Of a DNA stretch of 64,000 nucleotides, positions 51,251 to 60,473 are shown one piece after another. Made by a program: the position numbers and the translations under genes. The notes under the pieces were generated by a model. The model ran no database searches. It had not been told where the DNA came from and worked only from the letters and a program-made list of their open reading frames with translations. Position 1 is the stretch's first letter. Every line of letters starts with the position of its first letter. The DNA comes from an uncultured Lachnospiraceae bacterium. Its GTDB lineage: Bacteria; Bacillota; Clostridia; Lachnospirales; Lachnospiraceae. The DNA is taken from assembly GCA_934320845.1 (NCBI GenBank), contig CAKRFU010000003.1:1-64000 (forward strand), in the 5' to 3' direction.

Positions 51251-53302
51251 ATGAGATTTATTAAAAAATATTTTTATTTGGCAGTAATTTGTTTCGTATT
51301 TGGCTTTGCAGGATACAGTTTCAACGGTGTATCAGCAATGGCAGAAGATGCGGCAGTCATTACACCGGAACCTTCGGTTACGAAAGTACCGGGTGAGACA
51401 TCACAGCCGGGTGAGACATCTCAACCGTCTGAGACTTTGCAGCCGAGTGGAACTGAGGAGCCGGAACCTACTAAGCTTCCGCCACTTGTAAGTTATGACA
51501 AAACAAAGAAGAAAATTCAGTTAAAGTACGATGACAGACATACTTTTTCAAAGGAAGTAAGAAGAGTTGTAACTGAAAGTGTGACATCCACAAATGTTAA
51601 AACAGGTAAAAAAGATACTAAGATTATAAGCGTTGCTAACAGCAATAAGAAGAAAGTTTTTGCTGTTGGATGTGGAAAAGCAGTGGTTGAACTTGTTGAT
51701 GGAACTACATATGGTATAAATGTAAGACCGGCAAAGATAAGCCTTTTATTACTTGTGGGACAGAGTAATATGGAGGGAAGCCACAGCGATGATAAATCGA
51801 AGGCTGAATATACAAACAACACGATATTAAATTATGCCGGAAAAGTATACAACACATATGGGCCTTCCTGCAGGAGCCATTATGCAAATGTTGGAAACTG
51901 GTCGACAGCTTCATCACCACTTTCGGTGAAAAATGCATCTAAGTTTGTACCCGGTACGCTTACAGACAACAGTTCACAAAATCAGTGGTGCAGGACAAAT
52001 AATCTTACTGCGACAGGAACAGCTTCGGGCAAATCAGGTATAGACAGTGCGTTAGCTGACCAGTGGGTCAAAAAGCTTAAAGAGAAAGTCTGGATTGTGA
52101 ATGCGGCACATGGAGGAAGTTCTATTACAACATGGCTTCCTAAGAAAGGTGTAGACAATAATTTCTGGCAGGCAGTTGCATTATACAAGGCATGTGAAAG
52201 AACCTTAAACAAGGAGATAAAAGCCGGACATTACACGTTAAGCCATAAGGGATATTTTTGGCTTCAGGGTGAACAGGATTTCAAGATGAATGCGGGAGAT
52301 TATCTCAATCACTTTATGAAAATGCATAGAGCATTTAAAACGCAGCTTAGAGGAAGCAAAGCTGCTAATTATAAATATGTTCATAAGAGCCTTGAGTTTG
52401 CAGGAATATTGATGGTAAGGTCACATAGAAAACCAACTTCGCTTGCCGACCTTGAACTTACAGGACCTAGAAAAGCACAGTATTATATGTGTAATTCAAG
52501 TAAAAATGCATATAAAGACATATTCCTTGCAAGTCAGTTGTCGGAAGTATGGCTTAACAATAGTTCCGTAAAAAATTATTTTAAAAATAAATACAGCACA
52601 GATGCAAAATACACGCAGCAGAATAAAACAAGAAAAGGTTCATTAAAACTGCCTACATCTCTCAATCAGATTCACAGTACAATACATTATACGCAGCTTG
52701 CGTATAATGAACTGGGAAGGGATGCGGCAAACAATATATGTTATGCACTTGGATATGCGAAGCGTCCGTCAGCAACAACAAAAATTAAGGTTGTCGGAAA
52801 AGACGGATATAAAGATATAAGTTCAATAAACAGAACGGCTGTTAAAAATATGAATGTTGTCGTAAAGGTATTTCCTGCATGGAAATCAAAAAAGCTTGCC
52901 GTTCAAAGAAAACATGAAGTAATATCATACGATAAATGGAAAGTAAAATTTAAAGAAAATAAAGTATTTAATGCCAAACTTTTATTTTCAGTAGGAAAAA
53001 CAAAAAAGAAATTTACGGTATATTCAAAAAATTCAACAGCACCTATAAAGAATCTTTATGCTGATGAAGATGGTGTAAAGATAAGCTGGAAAGCAAATTC
53101 CTATACATCTTATTGTAATGTTTACAGGAGAGAGAAGGGAACGAAAAAGTGGACGTATATTGCACGACTTGATAAAAAGACAGCGCAGTCGTATAATGAC
53201 ATTTTTGCAGAGTCGGGTAAGACATATGAATATGCAGTAACGGCATACGATGCGGACGGAAACGGTGGCGAGAAAGTTATCGGAGAAGTTACAACATTTT
53301 AA
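51251..53302 (+). CDS. Secreted SGNH/sialate-O-acetylesterase-like protein with fibronectin type III end
   Basis: A 683-residue exported protein. Signal peptide (to about residue 31), then a Pro/Thr/Glu/Ser linker with PGETSQ repeats (about 47-66), a Lys-rich beta region, and an SASA-type SGNH hydrolase domain: Ser172 in LLVGQSNMEGS (block I), AAHGGSSITTW, WLQGEQDFKMNAGDY and a histidine in HYTQLAYNELGRDAANNI. The C-terminal about 90 residues (IKNLYADEDGVKISWKANSYTSYCNVYRR) form a fibronectin type III-like domain. Carbohydrate O-deacetylation, for example of xylan, pectin or sialic acids, is typical of the family; the substrate is not given by context. Confidence 0.85.
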   Translation: MRFIKKYFYLAVICFVFGFAGYSFNGVSAMAEDAAVITPEPSVTKVPGETSQPGETSQPSETLQPSGTEEPEPTKLPPLVSYDKTKKKIQLKYDDRHTFSKEVRRVVTESVTSTNVKTGKKDTKIISVANSNKKKVFAVGCGKAVVELVDGTTYGINVRPAKISLLLLVGQSNMEGSHSDDKSKAEYTNNTILNYAGKVYNTYGPSCRSHYANVGNWSTASSPLSVKNASKFVPGTLTDNSSQNQWCRTNNLTATGTASGKSGIDSALADQWVKKLKEKVWIVNAAHGGSSITTWLPKKGVDNNFWQAVALYKACERTLNKEIKAGHYTLSHKGYFWLQGEQDFKMNAGDYLNHFMKMHRAFKTQLRGSKAANYKYVHKSLEFAGILMVRSHRKPTSLADLELTGPRKAQYYMCNSSKNAYKDIFLASQLSEVWLNNSSVKNYFKNKYSTDAKYTQQNKTRKGSLKLPTSLNQIHSTIHYTQLAYNELGRDAANNICYALGYAKRPSATTKIKVVGKDGYKDISSINRTAVKNMNVVVKVFPAWKSKKLAVQRKHEVISYDKWKVKFKENKVFNAKLLFSVGKTKKKFTVYSKNSTAPIKNLYADEDGVKISWKANSYTSYCNVYRREKGTKKWTYIARLDKKTAQSYNDIFAESGKTYEYAVTAYDADGNGGEKVIGEVTTF

Positions 53303-53323
53303 AAATAAAAAAACTATAAAAAA

Positions 53324-53350
53324 TTAGCACTCTTTTGAAAAGAGTGCTAA
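53324..53350. promoter_or_regulatory. CIRCE element, HrcA operator (perfect)
   Basis: TTAGCACTC (53324-53332), nine bases, GAGTGCTAA (53342-53350): an exact match to the CIRCE consensus bound by the heat-shock repressor HrcA. It ends eight bases before the htpG -35 box. It could also fold as a hairpin at the end of the esterase transcript, and TTTTG follows. Confidence 0.92.
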
Positions 53351-53357
53351 TTTTGTC

Positions 53358-53386
53358 TTGACATTTTTTAATACCCGTATTATTAT
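53358..53386 (+). promoter_or_regulatory. Promoter of htpG
   Basis: TTGACA (53358-53363), 17 bases, TATTAT (53381-53386), lying between the two CIRCE-like elements. Predicted transcription start is near 53393, with a leader of about 140 bases. Confidence 0.8.
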
Positions 53387-53403
53387 ACTCATTGTGAGAA
53401 TTG

Positions 53404-53430
53404 TTAGCAGTCTACTATGATGATTGCTAA
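53404..53430. promoter_or_regulatory. Second, degenerate CIRCE-like element in the htpG leader
   Basis: TTAGCAGTC (53404-53412), nine bases, GATTGCTAA (53422-53430). It has the CIRCE length and spacing with one mismatch per arm, at the paired inner positions, and begins about 11 bases after the predicted transcription start. Confidence 0.65.
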
Positions 53431-53530
53431 CTGACTAAATTTAAATATGTAAATGACAGTCCTTTAAAGACAGTGACAAAAGGGACAGATAATATTTTAA
53501 AAGTTATGTGAGTAAAGGAGAGATTTTATT

Positions 53531-55609
53531 ATGCAGAGCAGAAAAGGCAGTTTATCAATTGAATCAGAAAATATGTTTCCGATTATAAAGAAATGGCTTT
53601 ATTCAGACCATGATATTTTTATTCGTGAGCTTGTTTCAAACGGATGTGATGCCATCACAAAACTTAAAAAGCTTGATATTATGGGAGAGTATACAATACC
53701 TGATGATTACAAAGCAAGCATTCAGGTCGTTGTTGATACGGAAGGAAAGAGCATTTCATTTACAGATACAGGTCTTGGTATGACAGAGGATGAAGTCGAT
53801 GAATACATAAATCAGGTTGCATTCTCAGGAGCTACTGATTTCCTTGAAAAATATAAGGATAAAGCAAATGAGGAGCAGATTATCGGACACTTCGGTCTTG
53901 GTTTTTATTCTGCATTTATGGTAGCTGACAGAGTTACAATAGATACATTATCATGGAAAGAGGGTGCGACACCTGTACGCTGGGAGTCAGAAGGCGGCAT
54001 CAACTTTGAGATGTCAGAAGGTGACAAATCAGAGATTGGAACAACTATCACACTTTATCTCTCGGAGGACAGTCTTGAATTTGCAAACGAGTACCGTGTC
54101 AGAGAAGTTCTTACAAAGTATTGTTCATTTATGCCTGTTGAGATATTCCTTTCAAAAGAGGGTGCCGAGCAGGAATATGAGACAATAGATAAAGAAGATC
54201 TCCGTGAAGATGATGTTGTAGTTGAAAACATTGTTGAGGAAGCAAAGACAGAAGAGAGAGAAAATGAGAACGGAGAAAAAGAGGTCGTTGAAGTATCTCC
54301 ACGCAAGGAAAAGGTCAAGATTAACAAAAGACCTGTTTCAATCAGCACAACAACACCGCTTTGGATGAAACATCCCAACGATTGTACAGATGATGAATAC
54401 AAGGAATTTTACAGATCAGTCTTCAATGACTACAAAGAGCCTCTTTTCTGGATTCATTTGAATATGGATTATCCGTTTAATCTTAAAGGAATTTTATATT
54501 TCCCTAAGGTTAATACAGAGTATGATAACCTCGAGGGCGTTATAAAACTTTACAACAATCAGGTATTTATCGCAGACAATATCAAAGAAGTAATTCCTGA
54601 ATTTTTAATGCTTCTTAAAGGTGTTATTGACTGTCCTGACCTTCCGCTTAATGTTTCAAGAAGTGCATTGCAGAATGATGGATTTGTGAAGAAAATTTCT
54701 GACTACATTACAAAGAAAGTTGCTGACAAGCTTTCAGGAATGTACAAAGTTGACAAAGAAAATTATGAGAAATATTGGGAAGATATAAGTCCATTTATAA
54801 AGTACGGCTGTTTGAAAGATGACAAATTCAGAGAGAAGATGTCAGATTATATTATATTCAAGGATTTGAATGACAAGTATATTACATTGCCGGAATATGT
54901 TGATGCAGTTAAAACGGATGAAAATGGGGATGCTAATAAAGAGTCTGATGAGACTAAGGAAAATACAGGTGATTCAGCAGAAAATAAAGACGACAGCAAA
55001 GAGGAAGAACCTACAACTGTTTACTATGTAACTGATATGCAGCAGCAGAGCCAGTATGTTAATATGTTTAAGGAACAGAATATAAATGCCGTTATATTAA
55101 GTCACAATATCGACCAGGCATTTATATCACAGCTTGAACAAGGCGATTTAAAGGTAAGCTTTAAGCGTATAGACGCAGGACTTAACGATACAATGAAAGA
55201 GGATGCTGACGAGGAGACACTCAAAAAAGAAACCGAGGAACTTGGTGAAATCTTTAAAAAAGCACTTGGAAAAGATAAACTTGAAGTCAAAGTTGAGAAG
55301 CTTAAAAATGAGAGTGTATCATCAATGCTTACACTTTCAGAGGAAACACGCCGTATGCAGGATATGATGAAGATGTACAGCGCAGGCGGAATGGGAATGG
55401 ATATGTTTGGAGATTCAGAGACACTTGTACTCAACTCTTCAAATAAGCTCGTGCAGTATATTCTTAATAATAAAGATGCAGAAAATGTTGGTATGTTCTG
55501 TAAACAGCTTTATGACCTTGCTGTGCTTGCAAATCACCCTCTTAAAGCAGAGGAAATGACTGAGTTTGTAAACAGAAGCAATGAGATTATGCTTTTGCTT
55601 GCTAAATAA
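53531..55609 (+). CDS. htpG: Hsp90-family chaperone HtpG with extended charged linkers
   Basis: A 692-residue ATP-dependent chaperone. The GHKL ATPase motifs are IRELVSNGCDAITKL, DTGLGMTEDE and IGHFGLGFYSAFMVAD; the middle domain has PLFWIHLNMDYPFNLKGILYFPK and the catalytic-loop LPLNVSRSALQND; the C-terminal dimerisation domain is complete. The N/M linker (about residues 222-262) is long and Glu/Lys-rich, and a second acidic insert (about 461-494) interrupts the middle/C-terminal region. Both are longer than in E. coli HtpG and recall eukaryotic Hsp90. AAAGGAGAG precedes the ATG. HrcA control is indicated by the CIRCE elements. Confidence 0.95.
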   Translation: MQSRKGSLSIESENMFPIIKKWLYSDHDIFIRELVSNGCDAITKLKKLDIMGEYTIPDDYKASIQVVVDTEGKSISFTDTGLGMTEDEVDEYINQVAFSGATDFLEKYKDKANEEQIIGHFGLGFYSAFMVADRVTIDTLSWKEGATPVRWESEGGINFEMSEGDKSEIGTTITLYLSEDSLEFANEYRVREVLTKYCSFMPVEIFLSKEGAEQEYETIDKEDLREDDVVVENIVEEAKTEERENENGEKEVVEVSPRKEKVKINKRPVSISTTTPLWMKHPNDCTDDEYKEFYRSVFNDYKEPLFWIHLNMDYPFNLKGILYFPKVNTEYDNLEGVIKLYNNQVFIADNIKEVIPEFLMLLKGVIDCPDLPLNVSRSALQNDGFVKKISDYITKKVADKLSGMYKVDKENYEKYWEDISPFIKYGCLKDDKFREKMSDYIIFKDLNDKYITLPEYVDAVKTDENGDANKESDETKENTGDSAENKDDSKEEEPTTVYYVTDMQQQSQYVNMFKEQNINAVILSHNIDQAFISQLEQGDLKVSFKRIDAGLNDTMKEDADEETLKKETEELGEIFKKALGKDKLEVKVEKLKNESVSSMLTLSEETRRMQDMMKMYSAGGMGMDMFGDSETLVLNSSNKLVQYILNNKDAENVGMFCKQLYDLAVLANHPLKAEEMTEFVNRSNEIMLLLAK

Positions 55610-55694
55610 TCGAATATTAGATTGTGAAAGTTTTGTGACTTATTGATAGAATAACAAGCTTTGGAAAACACTTTTTGTGTGTTTTTGATAAAAA

Positions 55695-55707
55695 TGACCA
55701 ACAGTCA
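55695..55707. promoter_or_regulatory. Operator O1, TGAC-N5-GTCA
   Basis: TGACCAACAGTCA, in the left arm of the large palindrome. Of the kind bound by TetR-family dimers; the TetR gene at 60543 is the obvious candidate. Confidence 0.6.
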
Positions 55708-55716
55708 AATTTGATA

Positions 55717-55745
55717 TTGACTGTTGGTCATTTTTGCTGTAGTAT
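55717..55745 (+). promoter_or_regulatory. Promoter of the MMPL-coiled-coil-TetR operon
   Basis: TTGACT (55717-55722), 17 bases, TAGTAT (55740-55745). The -35 box overlaps operator O2 and the predicted transcription start (near 55752) is followed by operator O3. Confidence 0.65.
55718..55730. promoter_or_regulatory. Operator O2, TGAC-N5-GTCA, overlapping the -35 box
   Basis: TGACTGTTGGTCA, inverted copy of O1. A repressor here would block RNA polymerase. Confidence 0.6.
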
Positions 55746-55759
55746 ATGGATTATAGAAA

Positions 55760-55772
55760 TGACCATCGGTCA
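55760..55772. promoter_or_regulatory. Operator O3, TGAC-N5-GTCA, in the early transcribed region
   Basis: TGACCATCGGTCA, about eight bases after the predicted transcription start. It is the most symmetric of the three sites. Confidence 0.65.
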
Positions 55773-55866
55773 GTTGATGATAAAAATGGTCAATAAAAAA
55801 GTCTGTTCAAACGTCAATAAAATTTGGCGGAGAGGTCAGACAGGAATGAAGAAAGGAAGAGAAAAA

Positions 55867-57969
55867 ATGTTAGGAAAATGGATAACAAGACATAAGAATA
55901 TCATCTTGATTATTGCGTTTGCATTGCTTATACCATCTGTATTTGGATATGTAAGTACACGAGTAAACTATGATGTATTATCTTATCTTCCGAATACTCT
56001 TGAAACAGTATCGGGTCAGGATACACTTGTTGATGAATTTGGAATGGGTGCCTTTTCTATGGTTGTTGTCGAAGATATGACGAACAAACAGGCAGCAGCA
56101 CTTGAGAAAAAGATTGAAGGCATTGAACATGTAAAGGATGTACTTTGGTACGATGATATTCTTGATATAAGCGTACCGACAGAGATGCTTCCTAAGAATC
56201 TTGAAGAAGCATTTTTTAATGGAAATGCAACTATGATGATAGCATTGTTTGATGATACTACATCAGCGGACGATACGATGGATGCCATTACAAATATTCG
56301 TAAGACGGTCGGAAAAGATGTTTATGCGAGTGGAATGTCAGGTGTCGTAACAGACATCAAAAATCTTGCTTTAAAGGAGATGCCGGTATATGTTGCAATA
56401 GCAGCAGCGTTATCACTTCTGGTTCTTCTTATCACAATGGATTCATTCCTCACACCGGTTATATTCCTTACCAATATAGGAATGGCGATAGTGTTCAATC
56501 TTGGAAGCAATATCTTCCTCGGAGAGATTTCATATATCACGCAGGCACTTGCAGCGGTGTTACAGTTAGCGGTTACGATGGATTACTCGATATTCCTTCT
56601 TGAAAGTTATGAAGCGAATAAAAAGAGATTTCCTGATGATAAAAAGAGAGCTATGGCACATGCCATATCAAACACATTCAAATCGGTATCAAGCAGTTCG
56701 GTTACAACAATCGCCGGTTTCGTAGCACTCTGTTTCATGACATTCAAACTCGGTGCCAATATCGGTATCGTAATGTCAAAGGGTGTTGTAATAGGTGTTA
56801 TCACTTGTGTAACTGTTCTTCCGGCGATGATTCTTACATTTGACAAGGCAATTGAAAAGACAACTCACAAGGCTTTGATACCACCGCTTACAAAAGTCTC
56901 AGATTTTATTGTAAAGCATTATAAAGTTGCTATTGTAATTTTCCTTGTTTTACTCGGACCTGCGGTATACGGAAACAGCAACTACAAAATTTACTACAAT
57001 ATTGACCAGGGACTTCCAAAGAATATTCCTAGTGCGATAGCAAATGATAAACTTAAAGAACATTTCAATATGAGTAATGTTCATATGGTTCTTTTGAAAG
57101 ACGGTCTTAGTGCAAAAGAAAAGAACCAGATGATAAAGAAGATAGAAAAGGTTGACGGTGTCAAATGGGTAATAGGTCTTAATTCCCTTGTCGGACCAAA
57201 CTTCCCTGACAGTATGATACCTGAGGATGTAAAGAGCATGTTAAAGACTGATAATTATGAATTGCAGTTTGTATGCTCGGATTACAGTTCGGCAACTGAT
57301 GAAGTAAATGCTCAGCTTGACGAAATGCAGAAAATTGTAAAGGGATACCAGAAAGACGCTATGGTAATCGGTGAGGCTCCTCTTATGAAGGATCTTCAGG
57401 ATACAACAGATATAGATTTAAAGACGGTAAATTACATATCTATAGCAGCTATATTTGTAATTATCCTTGTTACATTTAAATCTATTTCAATACCTATTAT
57501 TCTTGTATCTGTAATTGAATTTGCGATTGCATGCAACATGGCAGTTCCGTATTATACAAATACTTCACTAGCATTTGTTGCAAGTATTGTCATCGGAACA
57601 ATTCAGCTTGGTGCGACAGTCGATTATGCGATACTTATGACAAACAGGTATCATAAAGAGCGAACAGTAAACGGATGCAATAAGAAAGATGCGATAAGAA
57701 TTGCACATGAAACTTCAATGAAATCAATACTTACAAGTGGTTTCTGTTTCTTTGCCGCAACATTCGGAGTAACAGCATACTCTGCAATAGATATGATAAG
57801 TGCTATATGTAATCTTCTCTCAAGAGGAGCCATAATAAGTATGATAGTTGTTATCTGTATACTTCCGGCAATGCTTTGGATATTTGACCCTATCATTATA
57901 AGAAGTTCATGGGATATGATAAAAGCGGGAGTAGCACAGAAAGACGCAGAAAAGAAGCAAGCAAAATAA
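55867..57969 (+). CDS. MMPL/RND-family membrane transporter
   Basis: A 700-residue integral membrane protein with the MMPL plan: helix 1 (NIILIIAFALLIPSVFGYV), a large extracytoplasmic loop, a five-helix block (MPVYVAIAAALSLLVLLITMDSFLTPVIFL to ITCVTVLPAMILTF), then the same pattern repeated from about residue 350. TMDYSIFLLESYEANKKR and the repeated TVDYAILMTNRYHKER carry the conserved Asp-Tyr pair of the proton relay. Such pumps export lipids, siderophores or toxic compounds. ATG 55867 has AAAGGAAGAG upstream; ATG 55846 is an in-frame alternative also preceded by GGAGAGG. Control by the operon's TetR protein is likely. Confidence 0.88.
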   Translation: MLGKWITRHKNIILIIAFALLIPSVFGYVSTRVNYDVLSYLPNTLETVSGQDTLVDEFGMGAFSMVVVEDMTNKQAAALEKKIEGIEHVKDVLWYDDILDISVPTEMLPKNLEEAFFNGNATMMIALFDDTTSADDTMDAITNIRKTVGKDVYASGMSGVVTDIKNLALKEMPVYVAIAAALSLLVLLITMDSFLTPVIFLTNIGMAIVFNLGSNIFLGEISYITQALAAVLQLAVTMDYSIFLLESYEANKKRFPDDKKRAMAHAISNTFKSVSSSSVTTIAGFVALCFMTFKLGANIGIVMSKGVVIGVITCVTVLPAMILTFDKAIEKTTHKALIPPLTKVSDFIVKHYKVAIVIFLVLLGPAVYGNSNYKIYYNIDQGLPKNIPSAIANDKLKEHFNMSNVHMVLLKDGLSAKEKNQMIKKIEKVDGVKWVIGLNSLVGPNFPDSMIPEDVKSMLKTDNYELQFVCSDYSSATDEVNAQLDEMQKIVKGYQKDAMVIGEAPLMKDLQDTTDIDLKTVNYISIAAIFVIILVTFKSISIPIILVSVIEFAIACNMAVPYYTNTSLAFVASIVIGTIQLGATVDYAILMTNRYHKERTVNGCNKKDAIRIAHETSMKSILTSGFCFFAATFGVTAYSAIDMISAICNLLSRGAIISMIVVICILPAMLWIFDPIIIRSSWDMIKAGVAQKDAEKKQAK

Positions 57970-58021
57970 AAAGATTAGTATAAAATTCGTGAATTTATAG
58001 AATGATATAGGAGGCAGTAAC

Positions 58022-60442
58022 ATGAGAAAAAATATTAAAAAAGTTGCCAAAATCGGTGTCTCAGGACTTTTAGCAGCAGGACTGCTTGTAGGAAGTGTAG
58101 AGTATGCATCTCATATGTTTGTTATGACAAACAAGGCAGTTGCTAAACAGGTAAATAAAGTGACGGAAGAAGTTAAGACAAATTCTAAGTCAGGACTTGA
58201 TTCAGAAGATGTTTCAAAACAGGAAACAGTTTATGCAACACTTGATGCAAATGGTAATAAAACAGACGTTATCGTATCTGACTGGCTTAAAAATGCAGCA
58301 GATAAGGGAGAAGTAAAAGATGCTTCAGATCTTACAGATATAACAAACACAAAAGGTGATGAAAAGTTCACACAGGACGGAAATTCACTTAACTGGAATA
58401 CAGAAAGCGAAGATATTTATTATCAGGGAAAAACTGATAAGGAAATGCCTGTCGGAATGTCAATAACATACAAGCTTGACGGAAAAGAGATTGCAGCAGA
58501 TGAACTTGCAGGAAAAAGCGGAAAGCTTGAAATGAAGATAAAATATACAAATACTTCAAAGAGCAAAGAAAAAATTGGCGGAAAAAATGTAGATATATAC
58601 ACACCATTTGTTATGGTAACAGGAATGATTCTTCCGGTTGACAACTTCAAGAATGTAACTATCGACAACGGAAGTATTGTATCAGAAGGTGACAATAACA
58701 TAATCATGGCATATGGAATGCCGGGACTTTCAGAAAGTCTTGACCTTGATAATCTTGATTTGGGTGATGATGTTGACATTGATCTTAGCAAAATCAACGA
58801 TAAAGTGACAGATACGGTTACTATTAAGGCAGATGTTACTGATTTCGAGATGAAATCAACTTACACGGTTGCAAGTTCGGAATTTTTCTCAGACATGGAT
58901 TTGGATGATATAGGAAACACTGATGATCTTACAGATAAGCTTGATGATCTTACAGATGCAACACAGGAACTTATAGATGGTTCTGATAAACTTAGTTCAA
59001 ATCTTGACAAACTTGATAGCAAGTTTGGTGATTATTCAGATGGAATGGATACACTCAAGGATGGTGTAAGCTCAGCAAAGAGTGGTGCGAACACACTTAA
59101 AAACGGTATCGTAACATACACAAGCGGAACAGATAAACTTCTTGACGGAGTTGTTACTTATGTCGAGGGAACAAAGACATTTGGAAAGAGTGTAAAAAAA
59201 TATTCAGCTAATACAAAGAAAGTTGTTGATGCGGTAGGAAAACTTCAGAAAACAGGTACTTCAAAACTTGCCAAAGGTTCAGATAGTTTCAACACAAATC
59301 TTGATACTTACGTTAAGACAGTAAATGCATCACTTAACAGTGTAGACACACTTGCACAGGGAATAGAGACACTTCATTCAGGAGCGGCAGCTTTGCAGAA
59401 CGGGGTGACAGGTGACGAAGGCTTAAAAGCAGGAGTAAAACAGCTTAAAGCAGGAGTAGGTTCGCTGCAGACAGGCATAAGCGGTGAAAACGGAATTAAG
59501 GCAGGGGTTAAGAGTATAAATGAAGGAGCTAAAAACATTGCCGTAAGTGATGAACAGGTAAATACAATGCTTACAGAGCTTGAAACTCTTAAAGCAGGTG
59601 TTGAGTCAGAAACAGACAAAGCTAAGATTGAAGCAATCGAAAAATATGTAAAGGCTTCTCAGACAGTTGGAAATGCAATAGAGAGTTCAACATCTGATTC
59701 GTCAGCACTTGTTCAGGGACTTGATTCTATATCGACAGGTCTTACATCTGTTGACGCAGGACTTGACGGCTTAGACGGTGGTCTTGATCAGGTAAGCGCA
59801 GGACTTGCACAGATGGAAACAAGTACAGATACAACAGCCGAAGATTCACCACTCAACGGAATAAGTGACAAACTTAAACAGCTTAAAGAGGCAGGAACAA
59901 TGCTCTCAACAGCATATAAAGAAGAGCTTAATCCTAGTGTTTCAAAGCTTGATGAAAGTGTACAGAAGATGTACAAAGCTGGTTCAAAGCTTACATCAAA
60001 CAACAAGAAACTTGACAATGCGGCAGATAAACTTATCAAGAATGAAAAGGCAATCAAGAAAAATTCTAAGAAAGTTACAGGAAGCAGCAACAAGTTAAGA
60101 AACGGTGCAAAATCACTTGCTTCTGGAGCAACAAAACTTTTCAGTGGTGTTTCAACTCTTGTATCAAAGACAGGAGATGTATCAGATGCTATAGGAAAAC
60201 TTGCTGATGGTGCAGGAGATCTTAAAGACGGTGTTGTTGAGTTCAACGAAGAGGGAATTGAAAAGCTTACAGGAACAGTAAATGATGTTATTGATTCAGG
60301 TGATGATTTCAGAGACAGACTTGACAAGATTGTAAAGGCATCAAATAATTACAAGAGTTTTTCAAAAATTTCAGATGGAATGGACGGAAGTGTTAAATTT
60401 GTAATGTCTACAGCATCAATTGAGAAAGATGATGATAAATAA
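58022..60442 (+). CDS. Exported coiled-coil protein with Leu-x-x-Gly repeats, partner of the MMPL transporter
   Basis: An 806-residue protein with an N-terminal signal/anchor helix (about residues 11-32), a beta-like domain (about 110-290) with acidic LDLDNLDLGDDVDIDLSK, and a long alpha-helical part (about 300-790) dominated by heptad-like LxxGxxxL repeats such as LKAGVKQLKAGVGSLQTG and LASGATKLFSGVSTL. This repeat type occurs in YhgE/Pip-like exported proteins. It lacks their C-terminal membrane helices, so only the N-terminus is anchored. It follows the MMPL gene by 52 bases with GGAGG; the pair probably forms an envelope-spanning export complex, by inference from context. Confidence 0.75.
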   Translation: MRKNIKKVAKIGVSGLLAAGLLVGSVEYASHMFVMTNKAVAKQVNKVTEEVKTNSKSGLDSEDVSKQETVYATLDANGNKTDVIVSDWLKNAADKGEVKDASDLTDITNTKGDEKFTQDGNSLNWNTESEDIYYQGKTDKEMPVGMSITYKLDGKEIAADELAGKSGKLEMKIKYTNTSKSKEKIGGKNVDIYTPFVMVTGMILPVDNFKNVTIDNGSIVSEGDNNIIMAYGMPGLSESLDLDNLDLGDDVDIDLSKINDKVTDTVTIKADVTDFEMKSTYTVASSEFFSDMDLDDIGNTDDLTDKLDDLTDATQELIDGSDKLSSNLDKLDSKFGDYSDGMDTLKDGVSSAKSGANTLKNGIVTYTSGTDKLLDGVVTYVEGTKTFGKSVKKYSANTKKVVDAVGKLQKTGTSKLAKGSDSFNTNLDTYVKTVNASLNSVDTLAQGIETLHSGAAALQNGVTGDEGLKAGVKQLKAGVGSLQTGISGENGIKAGVKSINEGAKNIAVSDEQVNTMLTELETLKAGVESETDKAKIEAIEKYVKASQTVGNAIESSTSDSSALVQGLDSISTGLTSVDAGLDGLDGGLDQVSAGLAQMETSTDTTAEDSPLNGISDKLKQLKEAGTMLSTAYKEELNPSVSKLDESVQKMYKAGSKLTSNNKKLDNAADKLIKNEKAIKKNSKKVTGSSNKLRNGAKSLASGATKLFSGVSTLVSKTGDVSDAIGKLADGAGDLKDGVVEFNEEGIEKLTGTVNDVIDSGDDFRDRLDKIVKASNNYKSFSKISDGMDGSVKFVMSTASIEKDDDK

Positions 60443-60473
60443 TCAATTTATAGCTGAAAAATAGTAAGTTATG

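Larger units (their letters stand above)
55690..55735. terminator. 46-bp palindrome: htpG terminator that also carries two operators
   Basis: AAAAATGACCAACAGTCAA (55690-55708) and TTGACTGTTGGTCATTTTT (55717-55735) are perfect inverted repeats of 19 bp with an 8-base loop. A-run before and T-run after make a classic bidirectional terminator. Each arm contains a TGAC-N5-GTCA site, and the right arm supplies the -35 box of the next promoter. Confidence 0.85.

Noticed and set aside
59788..60327. Long open frame of 179 codons on the minus strand inside the coiled-coil gene
   Set aside because: It mirrors the repetitive LxxG coding sequence, has no ribosome binding site or family resemblance, and the plus-strand gene is well supported.
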